DNA from: Devosia nanyangense
Lineage (GTDB): Bacteria > Pseudomonadota > Alphaproteobacteria > Rhizobiales > Devosiaceae
NCBI GenBank assembly: GCA_016213505.1
Contig: JACRAF010000033.1
Location: 18,481 to 82,480, forward strand
Direction: 5' to 3'
DNA length: 64,000 nucleotides
A model generated the notes under the pieces. It did not search any database. It was not told where the DNA came from and saw nothing but the letters and a program-made list of their open reading frames with translations. Below, piece by piece: positions 13,261 through 23,731 of this stretch (its first letter is position 1; every line of letters starts with the position of its first letter). The position numbers were made by a program, and so were the translations under genes.

Positions 13261-14715
13261 ATGCACGAGCTTCTCACCCTCGCCGAGATGTCCCGCGCCG
13301 ACCGCCTGGCGGAAGCGTCCGGCGTGCGGTCGCTGACACTGATGGAAAACGCGGGCAGGGCGGTCACAACTGAAATCCTCCGCCGCTACGGCAAGCGTCC
13401 GGTGCTGGTGCTTTGCGGCCCCGGCAACAATGGTGGCGACGGTTTTGTCGTCGCGCGGCAGCTGCGCGAGGCGGGCTGGGACGCGCGCGTGGCGCTGATT
13501 GGCGACCGCGACAAGCTCAAGGGCGACGCCGCGGTGAATGCCAACCGCTGGGGCGAAACCGGTCCGGCGCAGATCGCCGGCGCCGGGCTGATCGTCGATG
13601 CGCTGCTCGGCGCCGGGCTCGACCGCGATGTCACCGGCGCGATGGCCGCGCTGATCGGCGAGGTAAATGAAAGCGGCGTTCCGGTCGTCGCCATCGACGT
13701 GCCGAGCGGCGTCGACGGCGACAGCGGCGCGATCCGCGGCACGGCCATCCGGGCCGATCTCACCGTGACGTTCTTCCGCAAGAAGCCGGGCCATCTGCTG
13801 CTCCCCGGCCGCGATCTTTGCGGCGAGTTGGTCCTCGCCGACATCGGCCTTCCGCACGACGTGCTGATGCAGATTGGTGCCGATGCGCACGAGAACGGCC
13901 CGCACCTTTGGTCGTTGCCGTCGCCTGCGGCAGACACCCACAAATACGCGCGCGGACACTGCGTCGTCATCTCTGGCCCGGCGCTGCAGACCGGGGCGAC
14001 GCGGCTTGCCGCCATCGCGGCGCTGCGGGCCGGGGCAGGGGCCGTAACCCTCGTCGGCGAGCGCGAGGCGCTGGTGATCCACGCCGCGCACGTCACCGCG
14101 ATCATGCTCCGGGAGGCCGGAACGGTCGCCGCGCTGGAGCAGGCGCTGCAGGCCATGCGGCTCGACGCGATAATCGTCGGCCCCGCGGCGGGCGTGAACC
14201 CGGAGACGCGGGCCAAGGTCGCCCTCGCCCTCGATCTCGCCTCGGCCGCCGTGCTCGATGCCGACGCTCTGACCGTGTTCAAGGACGATCCCGAAACGCT
14301 GTTCGCGCTGATCAAGGCCCGTCCCGACCGCCCGGTGGTGCTCACCCCGCACGAGGGCGAGTTCGAGCGGCTGTTCGGCAAGATCGACGGATCGAAACTG
14401 GAGCGCGCCCGCACCGCCGCCCAACGCTCCGGCGCAGTCGTCATCCTCAAGGGCAGCGACACCGTCATCGCCGCGCCGGACGGCCGCGTCGCGATCAACT
14501 CGAACGCCCCGCCGACCCTCGGCACCGCCGGCTCGGGCGACGTGCTGGCCGGTATCGTCGGCGGCTTGCTGGCGCAGAAGATGGCGGGTTTCGACGCCGC
14601 CGCGGCGGGCGCCTGGCTTCACGCCGAGGCAGCGAACCGCTTCGGCAAGCCTGGGCTGATCTCGGAAGACCTCGTGGACCTCATCCCCGACGTGCTGGCG
14701 TCGCTCACCAGCTGA
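13261..14715 (+). CDS. nnr: Bifunctional NAD(P)H-hydrate epimerase / dehydratase
   Basis: 484 residues from the ATG at 13261; a TTG two codons earlier is possible. The N-terminal YjeF_N domain (about 1-210) shows [23 protein letters not shown] and [12 protein letters not shown], the epimerase half. The C-terminal carbohydrate-kinase-like domain shows [12 protein letters not shown] and [19 protein letters not shown], the ADP/ATP-dependent dehydratase half. Together they repair hydrated NAD(P)H. The 3' end overlaps the opposing P450 gene by 11 bases. Confidence 0.93.
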   Translation: MHELLTLAEMSRADRLAEASGVRSLTLMENAGRAVTTEILRRYGKRPVLVLCGPGNNGGDGFVVARQLREAGWDARVALIGDRDKLKGDAAVNANRWGETGPAQIAGAGLIVDALLGAGLDRDVTGAMAALIGEVNESGVPVVAIDVPSGVDGDSGAIRGTAIRADLTVTFFRKKPGHLLLPGRDLCGELVLADIGLPHDVLMQIGADAHENGPHLWSLPSPAADTHKYARGHCVVISGPALQTGATRLAAIAALRAGAGAVTLVGEREALVIHAAHVTAIMLREAGTVAALEQALQAMRLDAIIVGPAAGVNPETRAKVALALDLASAAVLDADALTVFKDDPETLFALIKARPDRPVVLTPHEGEFERLFGKIDGSKLERARTAAQRSGAVVILKGSDTVIAAPDGRVAINSNAPPTLGTAGSGDVLAGIVGGLLAQKMAGFDAAAAGAWLHAEAANRFGKPGLISEDLVDLIPDVLASLTS

Positions 14716-15949
14716 CGTCCAGCCGTTCCAGCCCGTGGAAGTGGTAGACGTTGTTGTAGCGCGGCTCGGCGGCCAGCTTCAGCCCCGGCAGCCGGCGGAA
14801 CAGCGTCGACAGCGCCACCTGCAGCTCGATCTTGGCCAGCGGCGCGCCGATGCAGAAATGGATGCCGGCGCCGAAGCTGACGTTCTGCCCATCGGTGCGG
14901 AACGGATCGAACAGGTTGGCGTCCCTGAACCGCGTCGGGTCGCGGTTGGCGGCCGCGAGCATCAGGCCGATGGTCTCGCCCTTCTTGACCGACAATCCGT
15001 CGTCAAAGGTCACGTCGGTCAATGCGTAGCGGGTGAAGAGGTGGAGCGGCGCGTCGTAGCGCAGGCACTCCTCTACCGTCGCTTCGGTCTGCTTGTCGTC
15101 AACGAACAGCGTTTGGGGGTCGAGCCCGCTCTCGAGGATCGTCTTCACCGCATTGCCGGTCGTGTGCACCGTCGCCTCGTGCCCTGCATTGAGCAACAGG
15201 ATCGCGGTCGAGACCACCTCGTCCTCGGTCAGCTTCTGTCCGTCGACCGGGTCGGCGGTCAGCATGTGGCTGAGCAGGTCCCCGGTCGGCGCCCGGCGCC
15301 GCGCGGCGATCATCTCGCGCAGATAGGCGATGAACTCCTCCGACGCCTGGTTGGCGTCGAGCTCGACCTCGCGCGTCACGCCGAACATGTACATCTGGAC
15401 CATGCGGTTGGACCAGTTGAGCAATTGCGGCGCCATCTCGGCGGGGAGGCCGATCATTTCGGCGATCACCACCGCCGGAATCGGCGCGGCGAAGGCCTTG
15501 ATCAGCTCGATGCTGCCGTCGGCCTCGAACCCGTCGATGATCTCGTTGGCGAGCTTTTCGATCCGCGGCCGCAGCTGTTCGACATGCCGGGAGACGAACG
15601 CCCGGTTGACCAGCGTCCTCAGCCGCGTGTGCGCCGGCGGCTCGAGCGTCAGCAGCGAGTACTTTTCGGTCAGATCGAAGGCCGCGGTGTGCGCCTTGGG
15701 CGCCGGCCAGCCGAGCTCCTCTCGGCTTATCACGTGGAGAATCTGCCGCCCAAAGCGCTTGTCGCGCAACAGCGCGTTCACCTCCTTGAAGCCGGTGAAG
15801 CACCAGTGGCCGTAGTCCTCCCACACGAAGGTCGGCGTGCCGGCGTGGAGCGCCGTGTAGAACGCGTAGGGCTCCTGGTAGAACGCGGCGTCACGCGGAG
15901 CGGCCGAGGCGCGCCGGGCGTCGGCGGAAATCGAATAGGCAGCTGGCAA
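14705..15949 (-). CDS. Cytochrome P450
   Basis: 414 residues, soluble bacterial class I size. The haem-binding loop [17 protein letters not shown] (Cys thiolate near residue 358), the ExxR motif EECLR and the I-helix oxygen-activation motif [11 protein letters not shown] are present. The substrate is unknown; the closest textual resemblance is to soluble CYP families of soil alphaproteobacteria. No ferredoxin or ferredoxin reductase gene is next to it, so redox partners must come from elsewhere. The start is the ATG at 15949, 12 bases upstream of nothing obvious on that strand other than the YbjN gene, which reads the same way with its stop at 15961 and its own start further right. Confidence 0.92.
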   Translation of the reverse strand: MPAAYSISADARRASAAPRDAAFYQEPYAFYTALHAGTPTFVWEDYGHWCFTGFKEVNALLRDKRFGRQILHVISREELGWPAPKAHTAAFDLTEKYSLLTLEPPAHTRLRTLVNRAFVSRHVEQLRPRIEKLANEIIDGFEADGSIELIKAFAAPIPAVVIAEMIGLPAEMAPQLLNWSNRMVQMYMFGVTREVELDANQASEEFIAYLREMIAARRRAPTGDLLSHMLTADPVDGQKLTEDEVVSTAILLLNAGHEATVHTTGNAVKTILESGLDPQTLFVDDKQTEATVEECLRYDAPLHLFTRYALTDVTFDDGLSVKKGETIGLMLAAANRDPTRFRDANLFDPFRTDGQNVSFGAGIHFCIGAPLAKIELQVALSTLFRRLPGLKLAAEPRYNNVYHFHGLERLDVSW

Positions 15950-15960
15950 ATCGTTGGTCC

Positions 15961-16434
15961 CTAGAAGTCGAAGAAGTCCTTCACGTCGCCGATCTTGCGA
16001 TCCCAGAGCTTCATGTTCTCCTCGAACACGCTCATCGGGATGCCGTCGAACGTCGACAAGGCGAAATCCAGCGTCGGGTCACGATCGCGGTCGAGCCACA
16101 CCCGCCCGGTGATCTCCGTCGTGTTCCATTCATTGGCCTTTTCGAGCGTCGTGCCGTCGTTGAGGTTCAGCGCGACGTTGAACAGCAGGGTGTAGCACTC
16201 CGTCAGGTCGTCGGCGCAGTCGTAGAAGTCGATGAAGGTCTTGAGACCCGAAATCTGCACCGCGATCGAGGTGCGTCCGCTCTCGAGCTTTTCGATCTTG
16301 CCGGGGTAGCCGAGCTGGCTCAGCGCCTCGATCACCCCTTTGGGGTCCTTGGCGGAAACCGTGTCCGCGGCGAAGACCGGCGTGCTGGCAAGAGCAATAG
16401 CTCCGGCCACGATCAGTTTGGCGTACTTCATCAT
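15961..16434 (-). CDS. Periplasmic YbjN-domain protein
   Basis: 157 residues. Two adjacent ATGs (16434 and 16431) follow an AGGGAG ribosome site; the second has the better spacing. A signal peptide of about 22 residues ends in PVFA-ADTV. The mature part matches the YbjN/DUF1790 pattern (VIEALSQLGYPGKIEK... FYDCADDLTECYTLLF ... ANEWNTTEITGRVWLDRDRDPTLDFAL), a family related to type III secretion chaperone folds and of uncertain role. It reads into the P450 gene after 11 bases and may be co-transcribed with it. Confidence 0.78.
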   Translation of the reverse strand: MMKYAKLIVAGAIALASTPVFAADTVSAKDPKGVIEALSQLGYPGKIEKLESGRTSIAVQISGLKTFIDFYDCADDLTECYTLLFNVALNLNDGTTLEKANEWNTTEITGRVWLDRDRDPTLDFALSTFDGIPMSVFEENMKLWDRKIGDVKDFFDF

Positions 16435-16530
16435 GGGCTCCCTCTGGCATTTCCGGCCCCATGGTTGCCGCAGGCGTGCGCTCCCGTAAAGGCCCCGCAG
16501 GCGGGCGTTAGCCACAAGCCTGTGCCCGCC

Positions 16531-16562
16531 CTTGTCCGCCGCCACAGTCCCGCCTATCTCTG
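16531..16562 (+). promoter_or_regulatory. RpoH (heat-shock) promoter of clpP
   Basis: CTTG (16531-16534), 18 bases, then CCTATCTCTG (16553-16562). This fits the alphaproteobacterial RpoH consensus CTTG-N17/18-CYTATNTNNG at every defined position. It lies about 80 bases before the clpP ATG. Confidence 0.7.
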
Positions 16563-16642
16563 CCTTTACCGCGCCTTAACGCGATCTCGTCTGCACTCGG
16601 CCATCCGGGCCGATTCGGCATCCAATCTCAGGGGCAACTCGA

Positions 16643-17269
16643 ATGAGAGATCTTCTCGACACCTACACCAATTATCTCGTGCCCACGGTGGTCGAGCAGA
16701 CCAACCGCGGCGAGCGCGCCTTCGACATCTATTCGCGCCTGCTCAAGGAGCGCATCATCTTCGTGACCGGGCCGATCGAGGACAACATGTCCTCGCTGAT
16801 CATCGCCCAGCTGCTGTTTCTCGAGTCCGAGAACCCCAAAAAGGAGATCAACCTCTACATCAACTCGCCGGGCGGCGTGGTGACGTCGGGGCTGGCGGTC
16901 TACGACACCATGCAGTTCATCCGGCCGCCGGTGGCGACACTGTGCATCGGACAGGCGGCTTCGGCGGCCTCGCTGCTGCTCACCGCCGGTGAAAAAGGCA
17001 TGCGCGCGGCGCTGCCCAATGGCTCGATCATGGTGCACCAGCCGTCCGGCGGCTATCAGGGCCAGGCGACGGATATCCTGATCCACGCCCAGTTCACCGA
17101 AAAGCTGAAGCGCCGGCTCAATGAAATCTACGTGAAGCACACCGGCCAGGACTACGACACCATCCACACCGCGCTCGAGCGCGACAACTTCATGAGCGTC
17201 GAACAGGCCAAGGATTTCGGGCTCATCGATCATATCTTCGAGAAGCGCGCGGCGCCGGAAACCACCTGA
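16643..17269 (+). CDS. clpP: ATP-dependent Clp protease proteolytic subunit
   Basis: 208 residues, normal length. The catalytic Ser sits in [11 protein letters not shown] (near 105) and the catalytic His in MVHQPSGG (near 130); the Asp lies in the ERDNFMS region. ClpP forms the tetradecameric protease chamber and works with ClpX, encoded 173 bases downstream on the same strand. A short N-terminal propeptide-like stretch precedes [19 protein letters not shown]. An RpoH-type promoter upstream predicts heat induction. Confidence 0.97.
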   Translation: MRDLLDTYTNYLVPTVVEQTNRGERAFDIYSRLLKERIIFVTGPIEDNMSSLIIAQLLFLESENPKKEINLYINSPGGVVTSGLAVYDTMQFIRPPVATLCIGQAASAASLLLTAGEKGMRAALPNGSIMVHQPSGGYQGQATDILIHAQFTEKLKRRLNEIYVKHTGQDYDTIHTALERDNFMSVEQAKDFGLIDHIFEKRAAPETT

Positions 17270-17301
17270 AATTGCCGGCGTTAAGCTTGCTGCGATCCGA
17301 C

Positions 17302-17322
17302 ACTGGAGTGTGACACTCCAGT
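17302..17322. repeat. Perfect 21-bp inverted repeat between clpP and clpX
   Basis: ACTGGAGTG-TGA-CACTCCAGT: 9-bp arms around a 3-base centre, 33 bases after clpP. No T run follows, so it is not a standard terminator; it may be an operator or an mRNA-stabilising or processing hairpin between two genes often co-transcribed. Confidence 0.7.
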
Positions 17323-17442
17323 CATTGTGACCCGCCGGATCGGTCGCTAAGGTCGATCCGGCAACATATTCTTTAAGTCTCGTGCGTTAGCGTCGAACGT
17401 GAACGCAGGTTGGCGGGGGCCCGAGCCCTCGAGGAGTGACGG

Positions 17443-18723
<1,281 letters not shown>

Positions 18724-18749
18724 TCGTCCACCGCATCGCCAGCATCGTG

Positions 18750-18783
18750 CGCGCCGGAGCCTCGTCTCCGGCGCGACGTTTTT
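18750..18783 (+). terminator. Rho-independent terminator after clpX
   Basis: A 10-bp stem CGCGCCGGAG / CTCCGGCGCG (18750-18759 and 18766-18775) is followed by ACGTTTTT. Confidence 0.87.
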
Positions 18784-18862
18784 GCACGGCCCGCACCGGT
18801 TGAGTTGCCGGCCGATCGGTGTCTAGCCTCAGGTCCGGTCAACGTGGATGAGGGGAGCTTCC

Positions 18863-19249
18863 ATGAGCCAGCGCATCTTCCTGCTTTTCGCCGCCGCAGC
18901 CTACGCCATCCTTGGCGCTGGTCTGCTCTTGGTGCCTGCCTTGGTGATGGCCCCGTTCGGCGTGTCTCTCGACGCGCCGGGCGAGGTGATGACCCGTATT
19001 CTGGGGGGAGGCCTCGTCAGTGTGGCTCTGCTGTTCTGGTGGGTCCGCGATTCGACCGACACCACCACCAGGGCGATCATCCGCTCGCAGGCGATTTCGA
19101 ACCTCGTGGGCATCGTCGCGCTGGGGAGCGCCATCGCCGCCGGGATCGTCGACCTGGCCGGGCTGATGCCGCTGGCGCTGCACGTGGTGCTCGGCATCGG
19201 CTTCTGGGTCATCGGCTTCGGCTGGTCGGCAGCGCGCGCTCCCGGCTAA
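18863..19249 (+). CDS. Small four-helix integral membrane protein, unknown function
   Basis: 128 residues from an ATG with an AGGGGAG ribosome site. Four hydrophobic segments are evident (about 5-30, 45-65, 75-97 and 103-122), so it is an inner-membrane protein. No catalytic motif is visible, and its nearest textual match is to small uncharacterised membrane proteins of rhizobia. It converges with the arginase gene, their ends overlapping by 4 bases. Confidence 0.7.
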   Translation: MSQRIFLLFAAAAYAILGAGLLLVPALVMAPFGVSLDAPGEVMTRILGGGLVSVALLFWWVRDSTDTTTRAIIRSQAISNLVGIVALGSAIAAGIVDLAGLMPLALHVVLGIGFWVIGFGWSAARAPG

Positions 19250-20163
19250 CGCGGGCGGCCCATGATCTTTCGGCCGAACAGGCTCGCTGCCAGGTCCACC
19301 AGCAGTTTCGCGCTCATCCCCGCGTGATCGAGGAACGGGTTCAGTTCGACGATGTCGAGCGAGCCGACGATCCCGGCATCGTGCAGCATCTCCATCACGA
19401 GGTGCGCCTCGCGATAGGTGAGGCCGCCGGGCACCGTCGTGCCGACGCCCGGGCCGATGCCGGGGTCCATCGCGTCGATGTCGAGGCTGAGGTGGAGATG
19501 CCCGCTCGTCCGGGTGACCCGCTCGATCAGCCGGCGGATCGGCATCGTGGCGCCCTGTTCGTCGATCATGCGCATATCGATGACCTCGATGCCGCGCTCA
19601 GCCAGCAGCGCCCGCTCCGCGGCGTCGGTCGAGCGCGTTCCGAACAGCGTGACGTTGGCGGGGTCGATCTCGGCCCGCCAGGCGCCACCGAACGCGTCGT
19701 CGAACTCGTCCTCGCCGCACAGCAGCGCCAGCGCCATGCCGTGGAGGTTCCCCGAGGGCGAGATGGCCGGCGTGTTGAAGTCGCCATGCGCATCGAGCCA
19801 GAGCACGAACAGTTCTCTGTCCTGGGCGGCGCACCAGCGCGCCACGCCCGACACGCTGCCCATCGAGATCGAATGGTCGCCGCCGAGGAACACCGGCAGA
19901 CCAGCGCTCTTGAGCGTCTCGTAGCCCCGGGCGCTCGCCTCCGCGGCCACTGCGAGGATCTCGGCCCGCCGTCTCTCGGCTGTGCGCGGCGACGGCGGAA
20001 CGCGGAAATCGCCCTTGTCCTCGACCTTGTGGCCGAGGGCGGTCAGCACCTCCGCCAACCCCGCGATCCGCAGCGCCTCCGGGCCCATGCCGGCGCCGCG
20101 CTCCGACGCGCCGGCATCGGTCGCAAGGCCGTGCAGATCGATGCGTGAGGGCGGTTCGGTCAA
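19246..20163 (-). CDS. rocF: Arginase
   Basis: 305 residues from a TTG at 20163 whose TTGA overlaps the stop of the upstream methyltransferase, a coupling arrangement. A longer upstream extension of this frame is only the shadow of that gene. The three binuclear-Mn motifs of the ureohydrolase family are present: GGDHSISMG, LDAHGDFNTP and SLDIDAMDP. Arginase splits arginine to ornithine and urea; the GA-x-GPEALR N-terminal pattern and length fit arginase better than agmatinase. It may link to nitrogen catabolism controlled elsewhere by glnB. Confidence 0.88.
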   Translation of the reverse strand: MTEPPSRIDLHGLATDAGASERGAGMGPEALRIAGLAEVLTALGHKVEDKGDFRVPPSPRTAERRRAEILAVAAEASARGYETLKSAGLPVFLGGDHSISMGSVSGVARWCAAQDRELFVLWLDAHGDFNTPAISPSGNLHGMALALLCGEDEFDDAFGGAWRAEIDPANVTLFGTRSTDAAERALLAERGIEVIDMRMIDEQGATMPIRRLIERVTRTSGHLHLSLDIDAMDPGIGPGVGTTVPGGLTYREAHLVMEMLHDAGIVGSLDIVELNPFLDHAGMSAKLLVDLAASLFGRKIMGRPR

Positions 20164-20975
20164 TGGGTTTCGCGCTTGCGGAGAAGATAGGAGGCGTGGA
20201 GGCTTCGGCGCAGCGACCGTGGCGTGGTGCTCCGCGCCATGTCGTCCGCGTGCCATTTCTGGCCAAGCCGCGCGCCCAGTTTCGGCGCCAGCACGGCGAT
20301 GATCGCGGCCCATTTCGCCCTCGTCAAAAGGCCCTGGCAGGCGACGACGTCGAAACGACCTTCGATGGCGCGGAGCGATGCTGCGTCGAACGGATGCTCC
20401 CATTCGGAATCGGTCTGGAATGGCCGGTAAATGGCCCGCAGCGCGCGGATCGGCCACCAGATCTGCACCGGATCGTAGGTGATCACCCGGCCGCCTTTGG
20501 CGAGCTTGCGGTCCACTAGGTCGAGGAACGCCTCGAAATGCTCGAAATGGTGGAACACGGACAGCGCGTAGATGATGTCGAAATCCGCTTCGGGAAACTC
20601 GCTCGCCGACAGAAAGTCCGCGACGTAGAGCCTCGGCTCCCCGCCACCGCCTTTGGCCAATTTCTTCGCCAGCTTGTCGATCCGCTGCTGGCTGAGATCG
20701 AGCGCAATATACTCACGCGCTGCTGTTGCGAGTTCCACGGACAGCGCGCTTCCGGTGCCGACGCCGAGTTCGAGCACCTTCAGGTTGGAGAGATCGCCCA
20801 TCCACTGCCGGTGCAGCGGCGTCAGCGCCTTCGAACTCGTCGACACCTTCACCGCGCCGAGCGCGCGCTCGCGCAGTCGTCGCCAAAGGTTGGTCGCGCC
20901 GCTGTTTTCGGTCGAGACTTCCCGGCCTGAGGCGACCTCGTAGTACCGCTTCTGTGCGGCGTTGGTCGCCAGCAT
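20160..20975 (-). CDS. Class I SAM-dependent methyltransferase
   Basis: 271 residues from the ATG at 20975; a TTG at 20996 (278 residues) is also possible. Motif I, VLELGVGTGSALS, and the acidic residue of motif II (YIALDLS) mark the SAM-binding Rossmann fold, with FDIIYALSVFHHF as the post-motif region. The substrate is unknown. The C-terminal region is basic and ends in LRKRETH. Its stop overlaps the arginase TTG by 3 bases (ATTGA), so the two genes are probably translated together; whether they share a pathway is not apparent. Confidence 0.83.
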   Translation of the reverse strand: MLATNAAQKRYYEVASGREVSTENSGATNLWRRLRERALGAVKVSTSSKALTPLHRQWMGDLSNLKVLELGVGTGSALSVELATAAREYIALDLSQQRIDKLAKKLAKGGGGEPRLYVADFLSASEFPEADFDIIYALSVFHHFEHFEAFLDLVDRKLAKGGRVITYDPVQIWWPIRALRAIYRPFQTDSEWEHPFDAASLRAIEGRFDVVACQGLLTRAKWAAIIAVLAPKLGARLGQKWHADDMARSTTPRSLRRSLHASYLLRKRETH

Positions 20976-21095
20976 CTCATCGATCTGCTTACTCAATAGG
21001 CGCCCCGCTCGTTGCCGGCGAACTTGCGATAGGGCGCTGGCATCCGCAAGCGTTTCCGGAGTAGTTTGCGGCCGCGTCTGCGGTGGAGGTTTTAG

Positions 21096-22133
21096 ATGAA
21101 ATACGACAGCATCCTTGGAACGGTCGGCAATACGCCGGTGGTCCGGATCAACGCGCTCGGGCCCAAGGGCATCAACCTCTACGTCAAGATCGAGGCGTTC
21201 AATCCACTGGGTTCGGTCAAAGACCGGCTGGCGCTCGGCGTCATCGAGGCGGCGGAGCGGGATGGGTCGCTGAAGCCCGGCCAGACCGTGATCGAGGGCA
21301 CGAGCGGCAATACCGGCATCGGGCTGGCCATGGTCTGCGCGGCCAAGGGGTACCCGCTGGTGCTCACCATGCCCGAGAGCTTTTCGGTCGAGCGGCGCAA
21401 ACTCATGCGCTTCCTCGGGGCCAAGGTGGTGCTGACCCCGGCGGCCGAGCGGGCCACCGGCATGGTCAAGAAATGCGAGGAGCTTGCGGCGGCCAATGGC
21501 TGGTTCATGCCCCGGCAGTTCGAGAACCCCGCCAATCCGGAGTACCACTCCAAGACCACGGCGCAGGAAATCCTGCGCGATTTCGAGGGCGAGCGGCTCG
21601 ACTATTGGGTGACCGGCTTCGGCACCGGCGGGACGCTGCAGGGGGTCGCGCGTGTCCTCACGGAAAAGCGCCCGGATACCCGGATCGTCGTGTCGGAGCC
21701 GGAGGCGGCGCCCATGCTGACCAGCGGCGCGCCGCAGCCGGCGAGCGGCAGCCATCCGGCCTGGAAGCCGCATCCGATGCAGGGCTGGAGCCCGGACTTC
21801 ATTCCCAAGATCACCTCGGACGCGGTAGCCATGGGCCTCATCGACGAGACGGTCACCATCGCCGGCCCGGACGCCATCAGGATGAGCCAGCAACTGGCGC
21901 AGAAGGAGGGGATTTTTGTCGGCATAACCGCCGGCGGCACCTTCGCGGCGGCGCTGAAGGTGGCGGAGACGGCCGCCCCCGGCTCGACCATTCTGTGCAT
22001 GCTTCCAGACACCGGCGAGCGATACCTGTCGACGCCGTTGTTCGCCGATGTGCCGGCCGACATGACCGAGGAGGAACTGAGGATCTCGTTGTCGACGCCG
22101 TCGGCTCAGTTGCCGCCCAAGCCGGCCGCCTGA
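21096..22133 (+). CDS. cysK: Cysteine synthase (O-acetylserine sulfhydrylase), PLP enzyme
   Basis: 345 residues. The PLP lysine is K42 in NPLGSVKDR and the substrate loop is EGTSGNTGIG (67-76); the phosphate-binding loop GFGTGGTLQG follows. It joins O-acetylserine and sulfide to cysteine. It is slightly longer than CysK of enterics (~323) because of a Ser/Pro-rich C-terminal tail. Cystathionine beta-synthase is the main alternative but would usually have a C-terminal CBS pair, absent here. The last 28 bases overlap the 3' end of the opposing ATP-grasp gene. Confidence 0.9.
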   Translation: MKYDSILGTVGNTPVVRINALGPKGINLYVKIEAFNPLGSVKDRLALGVIEAAERDGSLKPGQTVIEGTSGNTGIGLAMVCAAKGYPLVLTMPESFSVERRKLMRFLGAKVVLTPAAERATGMVKKCEELAAANGWFMPRQFENPANPEYHSKTTAQEILRDFEGERLDYWVTGFGTGGTLQGVARVLTEKRPDTRIVVSEPEAAPMLTSGAPQPASGSHPAWKPHPMQGWSPDFIPKITSDAVAMGLIDETVTIAGPDAIRMSQQLAQKEGIFVGITAGGTFAAALKVAETAAPGSTILCMLPDTGERYLSTPLFADVPADMTEEELRISLSTPSAQLPPKPAA

Positions 22134-23026
22134 GGCGCACCACCGGCCACCAGGTAGCGCACCATGGCTTCGGCCATGGCGCCGCCGCAGGTCTGGTCGT
22201 AGCCCATGAACATCGGTCCGTTGTTGAGTTCAAGGAACACCAGCTCGCCGGTGGCAGGGTCGGTCTTCATGTCGATGGCGCAGAAATCGCAGCGGAGTTC
22301 GTCCGTCAGGCGCGACAGGCCCTCGACGACGCGATGCGGCAACTGGTCGATCGGAAACGGCGCAATGCCACCCTGGGCATCGAGCCGGGAGTCGATCGTG
22401 CCAGCGCGGATGTCGAAGGCAAAATACTCGCCTCCGATCCGGTAGATGCGGCGCTCCGGATAGGCGAGCCGAGGCTGGACGATTGCCGGGCTGGGCGACA
22501 GGTCGCGTTCGAATTGCGTTGCCTGCAGGGCCTCGTCGAGGCCCATGACATAGCTGCCGCCGGCGACCGGCTTGGCGATGTAGGACTTCGGGTCGCCAAG
22601 CCCACGGACGGCATCGATCGAATTGGTCACGACCGTCCGCGGGACCGGTATGCCGAACCGGGATGCCCGCGCCAGCATGGCGAGCTTGCTTCCCGTGGCG
22701 AAGTCGATCCGCTGGTTGAAACCGAAGAGCCCTGCAATCGCGCACCATGAGGTGAATGTCGCGAACCACGCTTGCGCGCTCGCCGAGGCGCCCTGGCTGC
22801 CGGAGGCGATCGTCGAGAAGACATCATAGCGGACGAAGGCCGCATCTGCCTCGATGGGTCGCCCCCCGACAGTTGGCGGTTCGTCCCCGAGCGTCCAGGC
22901 AAACGCGGGCAGCTTGTCCGCATCGACAAGAATGAGTTCGCACGCCACGCCAAGCCGCTGCGCTGCGCTGGCCAGCCAGTCGAGATTGGCATCGAGTTTT
23001 CCGCCGGCGATCAGCAGCCGGCTCAC
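22106..23026 (-). CDS. ATP-grasp ligase, candidate peptide-modifying (graspetide-type) enzyme
   Basis: 306 residues from a GTG three bases after the stop of the upstream gene, so translation is probably coupled. An N-terminal pre-ATP-grasp domain (about 1-95) precedes the nucleotide-binding part: YIAKPVAGGSYV (Lys152), FCAIDMKT (Asp252) and FLELNNGP (Glu266, Asn268), the usual Mg/ATP residues of RimK/MvdC-like ligases. Such enzymes form amide or ester bonds through acyl-phosphates. The neighbour at 23030 carries a TTxxxxEE motif like plesiocin-type graspetide cores, making that protein the likely substrate. A small-molecule ligase role cannot be excluded. Confidence 0.75.
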   Translation of the reverse strand: MSRLLIAGGKLDANLDWLASAAQRLGVACELILVDADKLPAFAWTLGDEPPTVGGRPIEADAAFVRYDVFSTIASGSQGASASAQAWFATFTSWCAIAGLFGFNQRIDFATGSKLAMLARASRFGIPVPRTVVTNSIDAVRGLGDPKSYIAKPVAGGSYVMGLDEALQATQFERDLSPSPAIVQPRLAYPERRIYRIGGEYFAFDIRAGTIDSRLDAQGGIAPFPIDQLPHRVVEGLSRLTDELRCDFCAIDMKTDPATGELVFLELNNGPMFMGYDQTCGGAMAEAMVRYLVAGGAPQAAGLGGN

Positions 23027-23029
23027 CTT

Positions 23030-23731
23030 TCAGCGCACGCCGAAGGGGGAAAAGAACATTGGCCCGATCGGATCGGGCCCCGGCCCGTTCTCGCCGCTCG
23101 CCGCGAATTTCTGGTTGTGCATGAAGTCAGTCACCGGATTGGTTTCCATCATGAATTTCTCGCCCGGACCGAACGGCAGCTTCTCGGCAGGGTTGGGCAC
23201 CCAGCTCTCGGAGGGGATCATCGCCGCCGTTTCGGCCATCCGCATCGCCATCTTTTCGATATGCGGCGTCAGCGGCGGGGACTCGGCAAACTGCAGGGCC
23301 AGGGTCGTGATGCCCTCTTCGCCAAGGGCGAACGTCGTGATGCGATCCGGCATCGCATTGAAGGCTGTCGGCATGAACCGGTCGACGCCCTTGCTCGGCT
23401 CCCCGGGGGTGGTGGCGTCGCCGCCGCCGACAAGGGCCGTCATGGAGTTGGTCCGAGCATGAACCATGACCCCGGCGAGCTTGTCGGCGTTCTTGTCGAT
23501 GACGAAATCGCCGGTCACCGGGGTGAGCACCTGCAAGCTGATGCCGGTGGGCGGCGTGCCGACGAAATCGAGGTCCAGAACGCCGTCGCCATCCGAATTG
23601 GCGACCGGCACGAGGTCGATATTCTTCCACCCCGAGGTCGCCGCCATGCCATGGGCGACGACGAGGATCTGCACGGGGTTCGACTTCAGGATCTGCAGCT
23701 GAACCGAACTGACACTGAATACCTTGGCCAT
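23030..23731 (-). CDS. Putative ATP-grasp substrate protein with TTxxxxEE core motif
   Basis: 233 residues from the ATG at 23731, which has a strong GGGAGG ribosome site; an ATG 34 codons earlier has none. Residues 1-115 form a beta-rich domain of a family I do not recognise (VQILVVAHGMAATSGWKN, DGDGVLDLDFVG). Residues 132-139 read TTFALGEE, an exact TTxxxxEE motif, followed at once by a degenerate copy TTLALQFAE (142-150). The tail is rich in Pro, Gly, Met, Phe and ends in PFGVR. No signal peptide is visible. It is the first gene of a two-gene unit with the ATP-grasp ligase. Precursor status is inference from motif and context. Confidence 0.6.
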   Translation of the reverse strand: MAKVFSVSSVQLQILKSNPVQILVVAHGMAATSGWKNIDLVPVANSDGDGVLDLDFVGTPPTGISLQVLTPVTGDFVIDKNADKLAGVMVHARTNSMTALVGGGDATTPGEPSKGVDRFMPTAFNAMPDRITTFALGEEGITTLALQFAESPPLTPHIEKMAMRMAETAAMIPSESWVPNPAEKLPFGPGEKFMMETNPVTDFMHNQKFAASGENGPGPDPIGPMFFSPFGVR

